A stretch of 64,000 bases of DNA from Virgibacillus sp. NKC19-3 (lineage in GTDB: Bacteria > Bacillota > Bacilli > Bacillales > Amphibacillaceae). A program made the translations under genes and the position numbers. Positions 8,124-16,340 of this stretch are shown piece by piece (within the stretch, counting starts at the first letter, position 1; each line of letters begins with the position of its first letter). The notes below the pieces were generated by a model, which saw only the letters and a list, made by a program, of their open reading frames with translations, was not told the DNA's origin and did not search any database. The stretch covers positions 1,178,001 to 1,242,000 of the forward strand of contig NZ_JAGYHC010000001.1 in the NCBI RefSeq assembly GCF_019837165.1. Direction: 5' to 3'.

Positions 8124-8200
8124 GGGACATAGGGACAGGTTCATTGTCCCATTAAAGCTTTGCTTGGGAAGGGGGACAATGGACCTGTCCCCTATGTCCC
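8124..8200. repeat. GGGACAGG palindrome, copy 5 (between convergent genes)
   Basis: This copy fills the space between the MFS stop (8118) and the yolD-like gene. Its last nine bases run into that gene and supply its stop codon and the two preceding codons. It has a GGGACAGGTTCATTGTCCC left arm and a GGGACAATGGACCTGTCCC right arm. Confidence 0.88.
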
Positions 8201-8512
8201 TGACGTTATTAAAACTTCAATGATATTCGTCGGTTCTAGCTTGTTGTTATCAATACGGATATACCTATTTGTATAATCAATGGTATCCACATGGCCTTTA
8301 ATGTGCTTGAATTCGCCGCTTATATAATATTTCACATCCACTAACAAATGATCTTTTTGGGCTAGTGTTAGCTTAAAGTTAATTTCTTCTAATTGTTGTT
8401 CGTCTAATGCAGGTTTCTCTTCTAAATAATACTCCCTCTGAACTTCTTTTAGCATTTTGATGTGCTCCGGTAACATCATGGCAGACCATTTTTTAGACCC
8501 TCTGTCATCCAT
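8192..8512 (-). CDS. yolD: YolD-like protein
   Basis: The 106-residue protein has the YolD signature near its N-terminus (RGSKKWSAMMLPEHIKMLK). YolD-like proteins are small partners encoded with Y-family polymerases of the UvrX/YqjW type in Bacillaceae; their biochemical role is unclear. The start codon overlaps the stop of the upstream WYL-like gene by one base (TAATG), so the two are one operon, divergent from uvrX. The final residues GT and the stop come from palindrome copy 5, so the C-terminus is not native. Confidence 0.8.
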   Translation of the reverse strand: MDDRGSKKWSAMMLPEHIKMLKEVQREYYLEEKPALDEQQLEEINFKLTLAQKDHLLVDVKYYISGEFKHIKGHVDTIDYTNRYIRIDNNKLEPTNIIEVLITSGT

Positions 8513-8724
8513 TATGCACTTAAACCCCCATCCGTTTTTCGTACTGCTAGTATATTCTCAAATGTAAACATTCTTAACCGTTTACGGGAATAGCAATAAG
8601 CTAGCATATGCGCATTGTGTATCTCCACAACTCTTACAAAACGCTGTGTCACTTTTCCATTGGCAGCAAGATAAATCATTTCTAACGTTGCTTTTTCTTT
8701 AATCGTATGGTTAAACAACTTCAT
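8512..8724 (-). CDS. small WYL-like protein upstream of yolD
   Basis: The 70-residue protein includes AYCYSRKRLRMFTFENILAV. This resembles the core of the WYL fold, where a C-R-x(n)-R-x-F motif binds ligand or nucleic acid, but the DNA-binding part of WYL regulators is absent. The ATG is preceded by GGAGCGGTGATCAG on the minus strand. The gene is the first of a two-gene minus-strand operon with yolD, and its start lies about 140 bases from that of the divergent uvrX. Such mini-WYL proteins accompany UvrX-type loci in related genomes. Exact function unknown. Confidence 0.6.
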   Translation of the reverse strand: MKLFNHTIKEKATLEMIYLAANGKVTQRFVRVVEIHNAHMLAYCYSRKRLRMFTFENILAVRKTDGGLSA

Positions 8725-8803
8725 CTGATCACCGCTCCTATATAGAAACTTTTGTTCTATTTTATCACAAAATAAGGAACGTATGTACTGTTATTTTTTA
8801 ACA

Positions 8804-8846
8804 TTGTTATTATATGCATTTCTGTTTATAATAAGAACTAATGTTC
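8804..8846 (+). promoter_or_regulatory. uvrX promoter and LexA (SOS) box
   Basis: TTGTTA (8804-8809), 17 bases, TATAAT (8827-8832) form a near-consensus SigA promoter. GAACTAATGTTC at 8835-8846 lies at the expected transcription start and matches 12 of 14 positions of the Bacillus LexA consensus. The box lies inside the long open frame, supporting the downstream TTG start for the polymerase. Confidence 0.75.
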
Positions 8847-8866
8847 CTTTTGATGAGGTGATTGCA

Positions 8867-10123
8867 TTGAATTATTCGAACTATCCCAGGCATGATGTTT
8901 TATGTATAGATGTGCGCTCTTTTTACGCTAGTGTTGAAGCTGTACGGCTCGGTTATGATCCAATGAAAGTACTATTGGCTGTCGTCGGTGACCCCAATCG
9001 CTCTGGTAGTATTGTGCTAGCAGCTTCACCTGCACTTAAAAAAAGATATCGATTAAGCAATGTGAGTCGTTTTTATGAGATCCCGGATGACCCTGAAATA
9101 GTGATTGTAAAAGCGCGTATGGGCGATTATTTAAAAAAATCCGTTGAAATTACAAAAATGCTTTTACATTATGTACCAATTGAGGCTTTGCATCAATATT
9201 CCGTTGATGAGGTTTGGATTACAGTAGATGGACTAAAGGGTTTATTTGGAGATCGTTTGGAGATTGCTAAGATGATCAAACGTGATATATATCGTCAATT
9301 TGGCCTCGTGTGTTCCATCGGCATAGGAGATAATAAGTTTTTAGCGAAGGTTGTCATGGACCTTTATGCAAAAAAATCGGGGATTGCAATATGTCGTTAT
9401 GAAGATGTCGAAAAGAAATTATGGCCAGTCTCAATAGGCGAAATATGGGGGATTGGCTCCCGAATGGAAAAGAACTTGAATAGATTTGGTATTTATCAGC
9501 TTGAACAATTAGCTCATTTTCCGCTTGCACGATTGAAAAATCACTATGGCGTTATGGGCGAGCAATTATATTGGCATGCGTGGGGGATAGATTTAAGTCC
9601 AGTCGAAGGTGATTTTTTCACAAATGAGCAGAAAAATTTTGGCAATGGAATTGCATTGCTCCGTGATTACAGTGGAAAAGAGGCAGAAACGTGTATCTTA
9701 GACTTAACGGAAGAGGTATGCAGGCGGGCTCGTACAGCCGGAAAGGCCGGTCGCACGGTACACTTATCTATTGTATATTCTCGTGAGACAGGAGGTGGAT
9801 TTTCCCGGTCCAAAACAATCGATTACCCGACCAATGTAACGATGGATGTATATGATGTTTGCTTAGCGTTGTTTCATGATTTTTATGATGGATATAGCTA
9901 TATCCGCCATATCAATGTATCCCTTGGCAAGCTGAGTGATGCGAATGCTGCTGAAGTACAATTATCTCTTTTTGATGACAAGTCTAAACAAAACGATATT
10001 GGCTACGTGATGGATAAAATTCGTGATAAATATGGCCCGACAGCGATACTTCGTGCTTCCAGTTATACAAAAGCAGGCGTAACATTAGATCGCAGCAAAA
10101 AAATAGGCGGTCATTATGCTTAA
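8867..10123 (+). CDS. uvrX: Y-family DNA polymerase, UvrX/YqjW type
   Basis: This is a translesion (error-prone) polymerase acting at stalled forks during SOS repair. From TTG 8867 (six bases after GATGAGGTG) the protein has 418 residues, the length of B. subtilis UvrX. It carries the palm motifs VLCIDVRSFYASVEAV near residue 15 and YSVDEVWI near 110, with the catalytic acidic residues present. HhH finger sequence (SIGEIWGIGSRMEKNLNRFGI) follows near 195, and a C-terminal little-finger domain is present. GVMGEQLYWHAWGIDLSPV is characteristic of the UvrX branch. The LexA box at its promoter predicts damage induction. Confidence 0.92.
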   Translation: MNYSNYPRHDVLCIDVRSFYASVEAVRLGYDPMKVLLAVVGDPNRSGSIVLAASPALKKRYRLSNVSRFYEIPDDPEIVIVKARMGDYLKKSVEITKMLLHYVPIEALHQYSVDEVWITVDGLKGLFGDRLEIAKMIKRDIYRQFGLVCSIGIGDNKFLAKVVMDLYAKKSGIAICRYEDVEKKLWPVSIGEIWGIGSRMEKNLNRFGIYQLEQLAHFPLARLKNHYGVMGEQLYWHAWGIDLSPVEGDFFTNEQKNFGNGIALLRDYSGKEAETCILDLTEEVCRRARTAGKAGRTVHLSIVYSRETGGGFSRSKTIDYPTNVTMDVYDVCLALFHDFYDGYSYIRHINVSLGKLSDANAAEVQLSLFDDKSKQNDIGYVMDKIRDKYGPTAILRASSYTKAGVTLDRSKKIGGHYA

Positions 10124-10168
10124 ATCCTGATGTCTGGCTTGTTAAAGGTTCCCCGTTAGATATTGATG

Positions 10169-10203
10169 AAAAAGAACTTCCATAAAATCGGAAGTTCTTT
10201 TTG
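10169..10203 (+). terminator. intrinsic terminator after uvrX
   Basis: The perfect stem AAAGAACTTCC / GGAAGTTCTTT has an eight-base loop and is followed by a short T run. Confidence 0.8.
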
Positions 10204-10232
10204 CTCAATGAAGTGTTGTGTTTTTATACTAC

Positions 10233-10319
10233 TTAATCAATCTCCTTTCTCGGCCAAATAAAGTATGAGATAGTGATAATGAGGTCAATACCTAATGCAA
10301 ATATCCATAGTTGTAACAT
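10233..10319 (-). CDS. possible 28-residue single-span membrane peptide
   Basis: A frame from ATG 10319 to TAA 10233 encodes a hydrophobic segment (LWIFALGIDLIITISYFIW) followed by PRKEID, the shape of a small membrane protein. The ribosome site (AAAAGTAG) is weak. It lies just downstream, in the minus direction, of a DUF4097 remnant and may be a survivor of that operon. No family recognised. Confidence 0.3.
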   Translation of the reverse strand: MLQLWIFALGIDLIITISYFIWPRKEID

Positions 10320-10401
10320 CTAATCTACTTTTCATGATAAAATTATTTATACTATGATCTTTTTTCATAACGTTTACTGCGCGTTGAATACCATTTTTGT
10401 A

Positions 10402-10530
10402 CTATTTAACTGTGATATGGCCTGAGATTGTTTTAACGTTAATTTCAAAACTTCCTTTACCTGAGATACCCTCCATCTCTTTGCCATTTTGTGATTCATC
10501 CGATGAAATAGGGATATTTATCATTTCAAT
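10402..10530 (-). pseudogene. C-terminal remnant of a DUF4097-type protein
   Basis: The last 35-40 codons read ...GISGKGSFEINVKTISGHITVK before the stop, which is how DUF4097 (putative adhesin, YvlB-like beta-helix) proteins end. Upstream the frame becomes low-complexity and hydrophobic with no domain or start, so only the 3' tail survives. It overlaps a second gene remnant on the opposite strand. Confidence 0.5.
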
Positions 10531-10614
10531 GAGGCTATTGAACAAGGCTCCTCTGATGAAGTAATTGAGCAAATTGCAAAGGAAAATGGTTTCGATATTA
10601 AAGTTGTTTCTTAA
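10507..10614 (+). pseudogene. 3' fragment of an unrecognised gene
   Basis: An open frame from 10507 ends at TAA 10612 with the protein-like sequence GSSDEVIEQIAKENGFDIKV. It has no start codon and no upstream coding part, so it looks like the tail of a deleted gene. It abuts the next fragment, which has its own ribosome site (AAAGGGAGAG) at 10619. Confidence 0.35.
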
Positions 10615-10639
10615 ATTACTAAAGGGAGAGATACACAAA

Positions 10640-11053
10640 CATGAAACTCTGGAGTTCAAAGGTAACCCAGATCGGGCTTTAGTTATTGACAGAGGAATTG
10701 CGCACATATTCGATAATCTATCCGAAATGACTACATTGAATCAAGCACGAATTTACTCAGATTGGGGAAACCCAGATTTTGACCCTAATATTGATGTGTT
10801 AAATGTGCTGCGTGATACTCCAGTTGAAAACTTTCCAATGGTTAAGATCAATCGCTTTAGGGCTCCCAAATCTCTATGTCGTTTAGCACTTAAAGCACAA
10901 CGAGTGCAGTTACGTGCAGGAATCGGAAATCATCATCCCTTTCGTTTTAAATCTGGGGATAAAAAGATTACATTAATACCTAAAGAAGGAGTAATAAGTA
11001 ACAGAATTACAGGGAAAATTTGCTTTCTTTGCCCTTATGAAAAAAGATATTAA
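10640..11053 (+). pseudogene. truncated sugar-epimerase/cupin-like gene
   Basis: The frame reads GNPDRALVIDRGIAHIFDNL, then NPDIDVLNVLRDTP-like sequence and VKINRFRAPK. This is reminiscent of the cupin core of nucleotide-sugar 3,5-epimerases, where a His is followed by a conserved loop. The 5' part is missing: the ATG behind AAAGGGAGAG (10641) is in a different frame that stops after 12 codons. I therefore read it as a decayed gene. The family name is a guess. Confidence 0.35.
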
Positions 11054-11117
11054 AAAGCGTTAGTAATGAATAAACTATAAGAAATCAAGATTTTATTTTC
11101 ATAATTTATACGAAGAT

Positions 11118-11156
11118 AAATCACCACTTATCCTTTCTGACAAGTGGTGATTTTTT
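11118..11156 (+). terminator. intrinsic terminator
   Basis: The 12-base stem AAATCACCACTT / AAGTGGTGATTT ends in six Ts and closes off the decayed 10.5-11.1 kb block before the ABC operon. Confidence 0.85.
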
Positions 11157-11343
11157 AGTGTGCGAGGGAGAAATCCCTCCTCCTACCCTACTATAAAAAT
11201 TCCCTAGTTACTAATTTTCAGCTACTAAAGTGAAGCGAAGGATTCGATCTTATATTCTTAAGGTAAATGTAAGGTAGCCTTTAAGAGGTAACAAGGTTCA
11301 TTCGTTATACTAAATGTAATCATAATTATATGGAGGCAGTTAG

Positions 11344-12261
11344 ATGATGAATAAGCCTATTGTAGAGACAAACCATTTAACCAAAACGCATGGAGCTGTG
11401 AAAAGTGTAAACAAGGTTGACCTTCACGTATTAGAGGGAGAAATTTATGGCTTTTTAGGGCCGAATGGGGCAGGGAAAACGACAACTCTAAAAATGCTAT
11501 TAGGCCTGATTAAGCCGACAGAAGGAGAGATACATATATTGGGAAAGGATCTTCGTAAGTATCGGTCATCGATTTTACAACATACAGGTTCATTAGTGGA
11601 ATCCCCATCCTATTATGGACATTTAACAGGTTTAGAGAACATGTTAGTAATGAAGCGTCTTCGAGATGCCCCCATGGAGAATGTGAATGAAGCACTTCGT
11701 ATTGTGAGACTGGAAAAGCAAAAAGATAAAAAAGTGAACCAATACTCTTTAGGTATGAAACAACGTTTAGGAATGGCTATGGCGTTACTATCCTTTCCGA
11801 AGCTACTAATTTTGGACGAGCCAACAAATGGACTTGATCCAGCCGGAATTGGTGAGATGCGTGAACTAATTAAATCATTACCATCACGTTACGGAATGAC
11901 GATTTTGCTATCCAGTCATCTACTTTCAGAAATGGAGCAAATGGCGACATCTGTTGGCATTATTAATGATGGAAACTTGCTGTATCAGGGGAGTATGGAT
12001 GACTTAAGACAAAAAAGCCGCAGCACCATCCAATTAAAAACGGAGGACGATATAAGTGCACAGCAATTGCTTGAACGTCATGGTTATCATTTGTCTCTGG
12101 AAGCATCAAGAATAACGTTTGCGAATAATGGAGATGCAGAAGTGGCGAAGATCAATAAACGATTGATAGACAACGATATTATGGTAACACGGATTGAAGA
12201 GAAGGAATTAAGCTTAGAGGATATTTTCCTGGAATTAACTGGGAAGGGGAGAAATCTATAA
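11344..12261 (+). CDS. ABC transporter ATP-binding protein, LanF-like
   Basis: This is the nucleotide-binding subunit of an export or immunity ABC transporter. Walker A GPNGAGKTTT lies at about residues 39-48, the signature YSLGMKQRLG near 138 and Walker B LLILDEPTNGLDPAG near 154. The length (305) and C-terminal region match the lantibiotic/bacitracin protection family (NisF/SpaF/BcrA). GGAGG precedes ATG 11344 (or 11347). Its stop overlaps the start of the first permease by one base, and a second permease follows, giving the FEG order. Confidence 0.85.
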   Translation: MMNKPIVETNHLTKTHGAVKSVNKVDLHVLEGEIYGFLGPNGAGKTTTLKMLLGLIKPTEGEIHILGKDLRKYRSSILQHTGSLVESPSYYGHLTGLENMLVMKRLRDAPMENVNEALRIVRLEKQKDKKVNQYSLGMKQRLGMAMALLSFPKLLILDEPTNGLDPAGIGEMRELIKSLPSRYGMTILLSSHLLSEMEQMATSVGIINDGNLLYQGSMDDLRQKSRSTIQLKTEDDISAQQLLERHGYHLSLEASRITFANNGDAEVAKINKRLIDNDIMVTRIEEKELSLEDIFLELTGKGRNL

Positions 12262-13016
12262 TGTTAAAAATGCTGCGATTAGAATTTTTTAAGATACGCC
12301 GGAAAAAAATCTGGCTCATGATGATCCTTTTTCTTATGGTAGAGATGTTTTCGGCATTTATATCTGCTTCCCAATCGATAGCTAATAATCCGGAAGATGC
12401 AAGATGGGAATCTATTATATACCTTGTATCGAGTATGAACGGACTTTTTATGCCCATTCTTACAGCGATTGTCGTATCTCGTATTTGTGATATGGAGCAT
12501 AAAGGAGATACTTGGAAAATGCTTGTGGCTACAAATGTGAAGCGAGGAAAATTATTTTCTGCTAAGTATATTTGTTCCAATATTCTATTACTCGTTGTCC
12601 TTATCGTTCAGACGGTGTTTATGGTTCTTTATGGAAATCTGAATAACTTTTCAGGAAGTTTTCCATTCCATTTACTTATTCCATTTTTAGGAGGGGCATT
12701 AATAACGACATTGGTTGTTACAGCTATACAACAATGGATTTCTCTAGCGATTAAAAATCAGGCTTTTGCTCTTTGCTTAGGTATGATAGGGGCTTTTATC
12801 GGTATGACAGCTGCCATGTTTCCCTCTTCTATCAGACACCTTTTCATTTGGGCCTATTATTTAGATTTAAGTCCGGTTTCTTATTCGTATACAGAATCAC
12901 TAGGAATGGTTTATGTGCCGGAAAGTCTAAATGTTCCCTTAATCATCGCTGCTTTGGTGATGTTAGCTGTTTTTTATCACTTGGGCAGAATCCAATTAAA
13001 CAGGCAGGAAATTTAA
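12261..13016 (+). CDS. ABC-2 permease, LanE-like
   Basis: The 251-residue integral membrane protein has about six transmembrane segments. Its N-terminal FFKIRRKKIWLMMILF is typical of ABC-2 permeases of the lantibiotic-immunity (MutE/EpiE) family. It starts at the ATG overlapping the ATPase stop and is followed after 16 bases by a paralogous permease with its own AAGGAGG. The two permeases probably form a heterodimer with the ATPase to expel peptide from the membrane. Confidence 0.78.
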   Translation: MLKMLRLEFFKIRRKKIWLMMILFLMVEMFSAFISASQSIANNPEDARWESIIYLVSSMNGLFMPILTAIVVSRICDMEHKGDTWKMLVATNVKRGKLFSAKYICSNILLLVVLIVQTVFMVLYGNLNNFSGSFPFHLLIPFLGGALITTLVVTAIQQWISLAIKNQAFALCLGMIGAFIGMTAAMFPSSIRHLFIWAYYLDLSPVSYSYTESLGMVYVPESLNVPLIIAALVMLAVFYHLGRIQLNRQEI

Positions 13017-13032
13017 CAAGGAGGAAAAAATA

Positions 13033-13764
13033 ATGAGACAGCGTTTATCTGCGGAAGGCTTAAAATTAAGACATTCTAAAATTATTTTCGTCATCGTGAT
13101 TTTACCTATCTTAAGCTTCCTTATTGGGAGCGCAAATTTTTATATGAATCAAGAAGTGTTGGAAGGGGGCTGGTTTAGCCTTTGGAGTCAGGTTGGTCTT
13201 TTCTATGGTGAGTTTTTCCTGCCGATTCTTATCGCCATATGCTGTGCATATATCTGTCGGTTGGAACACACGAACCAAAATTGGAACATGGTTATGGCAG
13301 CACCTGTCTCTATTAGCAGTATATATGTTTCAAAATTTGTGATGGTGAGCATGTTCATCTTATTTGCTCAACTTGTTTTTGTTGGATTGTACTGGATCGC
13401 AGGAACTTTATTATCCTTGCAAGGTTCGCTACCCGTGGAAATAATCGGTTGGACATTAAGAGGCTGGTTTGCTTCTTTATCTATCATCGCTTTTCAATTG
13501 GGGCTTTCTCTTCGGTTTCGTAGTTTTGCTACTCCTATTGGAATAAGCTTGTGTGCTGTCTTTTTTGGTTTATTTACTTATTCAGCCAATGTAGGTGTGG
13601 TTTTTCCATTTTCTTTGTTGACAATTGGCTTAAGTGTACTTAATCAAGATAGTTTAGTAGGAGTTCAACATTTCTTATTTTGGGGAATGAATATCCTGTT
13701 TATTCTCTTATTTTCGACGATATCGATCCGTCAATTGAAAACAAATGATATTGTTTCATCTTGA
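13033..13764 (+). CDS. ABC-2 permease, LanG-like
   Basis: The 243-residue protein has six predicted transmembrane helices. Its N-terminus (LSAEGLKLRHSKIIFVIVIL) is the LanG/MutG pattern. AAGGAGG precedes ATG 13033. Together with the two genes before it, it makes a complete LanFEG set. No lantibiotic precursor or LanB/C/M/T gene is visible nearby, so this is probably a resistance module against foreign peptides. Confidence 0.78.
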   Translation: MRQRLSAEGLKLRHSKIIFVIVILPILSFLIGSANFYMNQEVLEGGWFSLWSQVGLFYGEFFLPILIAICCAYICRLEHTNQNWNMVMAAPVSISSIYVSKFVMVSMFILFAQLVFVGLYWIAGTLLSLQGSLPVEIIGWTLRGWFASLSIIAFQLGLSLRFRSFATPIGISLCAVFFGLFTYSANVGVVFPFSLLTIGLSVLNQDSLVGVQHFLFWGMNILFILLFSTISIRQLKTNDIVSS

Positions 13765-13795
13765 ATGGATAAGGAGGTATTTGCATGAGATTTAA

Positions 13796-13964
13796 ATGAT
13801 GGAAAGTCATACGCAAAGGAAAAAGAACTAGCCCTTTCGGCAAGTAATCAACGAAGAAAGGTGCTTATATTCAGCTTTATCATACAAAACATTGAGGCGT
13901 AACCTGTTGGGAAGAAGTGAGCTTTGAAGCATTACCTGCAGTAGTTCAAGAACAATGGGAATAA
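13796..13964 (+). pseudogene. remnant of a YxeA/DUF1093-type small secreted protein
   Basis: Pieces in two frames read GKSYAKEKELALSA, then GAYIQLYHTKH-stop-GVTCWEEVSFEALPAVV before TAA 13962. Their order matches YxeA-like proteins, which typically have lysine-rich strands, AYLKLYVK..VTSYEEV and a C-terminal LP. At least one frameshift and one in-frame stop are present, and the signal peptide is lost. An AAGGAGG-ATG at 13772-13787 just upstream may be its orphaned start. YxeA-like genes often accompany peptide-sensing ABC systems, which fits the location. Confidence 0.4.
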
Positions 13965-14107
13965 ACAATAGGCCATTCCATATGCTTTTCGCTTATTAGA
14001 TCATCATAATCTATCATTGTAGTCATGATGTATAATAATATATATGATATATCTATATGTTGATTCGTTTCCATATGGTTTCTATGGAAATGTCAGGGAG
14101 GTACCTT

Positions 14108-14818
14108 ATGAGCAATTTCAAAGAGAGGAAAATATTACTTGTAGAAGATGAAAGGGAAATAAGGACGATGCTAGAGGATATATTGCGAAAGAATGGTTTT
14201 TCACAAGTATATCCAGCCGAGGATTATACAACAGCAATGAAAATCTGCTCCACTATTCAACCAGACATTGCTATTTTGGATGTTGTATTACCAGATGGAG
14301 ATGGTTTTTCGTTATTATCTGCTATAAGGAAATACAGTGAATTACCTGTTCTATTTCTAACAGCTCTTGATGAGGGAGAGGATCGATTGCTTGGTTTAGG
14401 ACTTGGTGCAGACGATTATATTGTCAAGCCTTTTCTTCCGCGTGAACTTGTGTTACGTCTCACAGCAGTTTTGAAACGTGTTTATGCCCCATTAGAAGCT
14501 AAGCAAGCGTCTAAATTGCAATTAGGCGAAGTCACAATTGATTTGGAAAGCGCTACGGTACAAAGGGATAATCGTACCTTGCAACTAACAGCGAAAGAAC
14601 ACGCGCTACTTATAAAACTTTATGAAAATAAAGGAAGAATTGTAACGATTGACGCTTTATGCCAATTTCTATGGGGAGAAGAAAGTTATGGATATGAGAA
14701 TACATTGATGGTTCATATAAGAAGAGTAAGAGAAAAAATAGAAGCCGATCCTTCCAAACCTAAATTTTTACTAACCGTAAGAGGACTTGGATACAAGTTG
14801 ATAGCAGAAGAGGGGTGA
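14108..14818 (+). CDS. OmpR-family response regulator
   Basis: The start is ATG 14108 after GGGAGGT; the frame is open to 14057 without a ribosome site. The receiver domain spans residues 8-120 with acidic pocket EDE and phospho-acceptor Asp at about 58 (ILDVVLPDGDG), Thr-Ala at about 85 and Lys at about 107 (IVKPF). A C-terminal winged-helix DNA-binding domain ends with VRGLGYKL. It lies six bases upstream of its histidine kinase and downstream of the LanFEG-like operon, which it probably controls, as SpaR/NisR do. Confidence 0.9.
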   Translation: MSNFKERKILLVEDEREIRTMLEDILRKNGFSQVYPAEDYTTAMKICSTIQPDIAILDVVLPDGDGFSLLSAIRKYSELPVLFLTALDEGEDRLLGLGLGADDYIVKPFLPRELVLRLTAVLKRVYAPLEAKQASKLQLGEVTIDLESATVQRDNRTLQLTAKEHALLIKLYENKGRIVTIDALCQFLWGEESYGYENTLMVHIRRVREKIEADPSKPKFLLTVRGLGYKLIAEEG

Positions 14819-14824
14819 GTGTAA

Positions 14825-16213
14825 ATGGATGGTGTCATTCGGATCATACGTCGTTATTTTATGAGCACGATACTCATTTCTTTTCTGCTTATTGCCGTTA
14901 ATTTTATACTGTTGGGAACCTTAATATTTAGAGATGAACTTAGTAACACTCCCTCACCAAAGAAGATAATGGAGCGTTTAACAGAGGATTTAGCATTACA
15001 AGATGGCGAATATACCCTACACAACCGTAGTCAGAAGTTTCTTCAGAATAATGATGCGTGGGCGATGTTATTAGATCATGATGGAGAAGTGATGTGGGAG
15101 TATGATTTACCAGAAGATGTTCCGCGGTCCTATGGCCTTGTAGATGTTGCAAAATTTTCAAGGTATTATTTAAACGATTATCCTGTATATACATGGGAAC
15201 AACAAGGTGGGTTATTCGTAGTTGGCTATCCGAAAGCCAGCTTGTGGAAGTACCAATTTCAATTTTGGTCAGAAGGGGCACAATCTACTCCATTAAGAAT
15301 AGGTATTTTACTTGTCATTAATATTGCTATGGCTATATTCATTTCTTTTATTTTAAGTACGAAGCTCATTAAAGGCATTCGTCCATTAATTAGTGGAATT
15401 CATGATTTAAGCAGAGAGAAAAAAGTAAATGTAAACACGAAGGGGCTATTTAGAGATGTAGCCGCAAGTATTAACACTACTTCTTCCAAAATTCAAGAAA
15501 ATAAGAAAGCACTAGAAGAAAGGGATGAAGCGCGTTCCAATTGGATTGCCGGTATTTCGCATGATATCAGAACTCCTTTATCTATTATACTTGGTTATGC
15601 AAGTGAATTGGAAGATAATAAGCAAATTCCAGCAGCATATAAAGATCAGGCTGCAATTATCAGACGTCATACTGAAAAAATCCGAGAACTTGTAAATAAT
15701 TTAAACTTGGTTTCCATGCTAGAGTATGAAATGCAACCACTGCATTTAAAAGAAATGCGACCATCTGCAATCGTTCGAGAGGTAGCAGCTGATTTCTTGA
15801 ATGGCGGTCTGGAAGAAAAATATAATATACATTTTCAAATCTCAAATGAGGCAGGACAAATAATTGGTGATGAGAAATTACTATCTCGCGCACTCACTAA
15901 CCTTATACAAAATAGTATTACCCACAATCCTCAGGGCTGCAACATTGTTCTCGAAACGAAACGATCAGAAGATCATACGATGTATTGTTTCATTGTTAGC
16001 GATGATGGGATAGGGATACCTGAAGCATTTATTTCTGAGCTAACTTCCTTACCTTATACCTCAAAAAACGTAAACGACGTCAAACAGGGGCATGGATTAG
16101 GTTTACCTATGGTATCTAGAATTGTTGAAGCACATGAAGGAGTGTTTAGCATGGAGAATCATGCTTCACAAAAAGGGGTGAAAATGACCATGTGTATTCC
16201 TTTATCGAAGTGA
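14825..16213 (+). CDS. membrane sensor histidine kinase
   Basis: The 462-residue kinase has transmembrane helices at about 12-32 and 155-175 flanking an extracellular domain of roughly 120 residues. The H-box has phospho-histidine at about 246 (GISHDIRTPLSIILGY), then N-box LIQNSITHN, G1 DDGIGIP and G2 GHGLGLPM. The architecture fits group-EnvZ/SpaK-type sensors of peptide antibiotics. It pairs with the response regulator just upstream, separated by six bases. Confidence 0.88.
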   Translation: MDGVIRIIRRYFMSTILISFLLIAVNFILLGTLIFRDELSNTPSPKKIMERLTEDLALQDGEYTLHNRSQKFLQNNDAWAMLLDHDGEVMWEYDLPEDVPRSYGLVDVAKFSRYYLNDYPVYTWEQQGGLFVVGYPKASLWKYQFQFWSEGAQSTPLRIGILLVINIAMAIFISFILSTKLIKGIRPLISGIHDLSREKKVNVNTKGLFRDVAASINTTSSKIQENKKALEERDEARSNWIAGISHDIRTPLSIILGYASELEDNKQIPAAYKDQAAIIRRHTEKIRELVNNLNLVSMLEYEMQPLHLKEMRPSAIVREVAADFLNGGLEEKYNIHFQISNEAGQIIGDEKLLSRALTNLIQNSITHNPQGCNIVLETKRSEDHTMYCFIVSDDGIGIPEAFISELTSLPYTSKNVNDVKQGHGLGLPMVSRIVEAHEGVFSMENHASQKGVKMTMCIPLSK

Positions 16214-16340
16214 TTTCATGGGGAATATCCCTATATCTACAGGAAGATTGCTGATGATCCGTTGGGAAGGCGCAAATGGTTTGGTTTTTTGAATACCGGG
16301 AATAGTTCTGAAACAAATCGCTTATTTTGGAGGAATTATT

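Noticed and set aside
8743-8760. GAAACTTTTGTTC upstream of the WYL-like gene as a second LexA box
   Set aside because: The half-site spacing is one base too long and the core positions do not fit CGAACRNRYGTTYC.
8783-8866. Longer N-terminus of the UvrX protein starting at 8783
   Set aside because: It would start upstream of the promoter -35 and LexA box, and the extra residues are hydrophobic and absent from UvrX; TTG 8867 has the ribosome site.
11344-16213. Complete lantibiotic biosynthesis cluster
   Set aside because: Only exporter and regulatory genes are present; no LanA precursor, LanB/C/M enzyme or LanT/P was found on either strand nearby.
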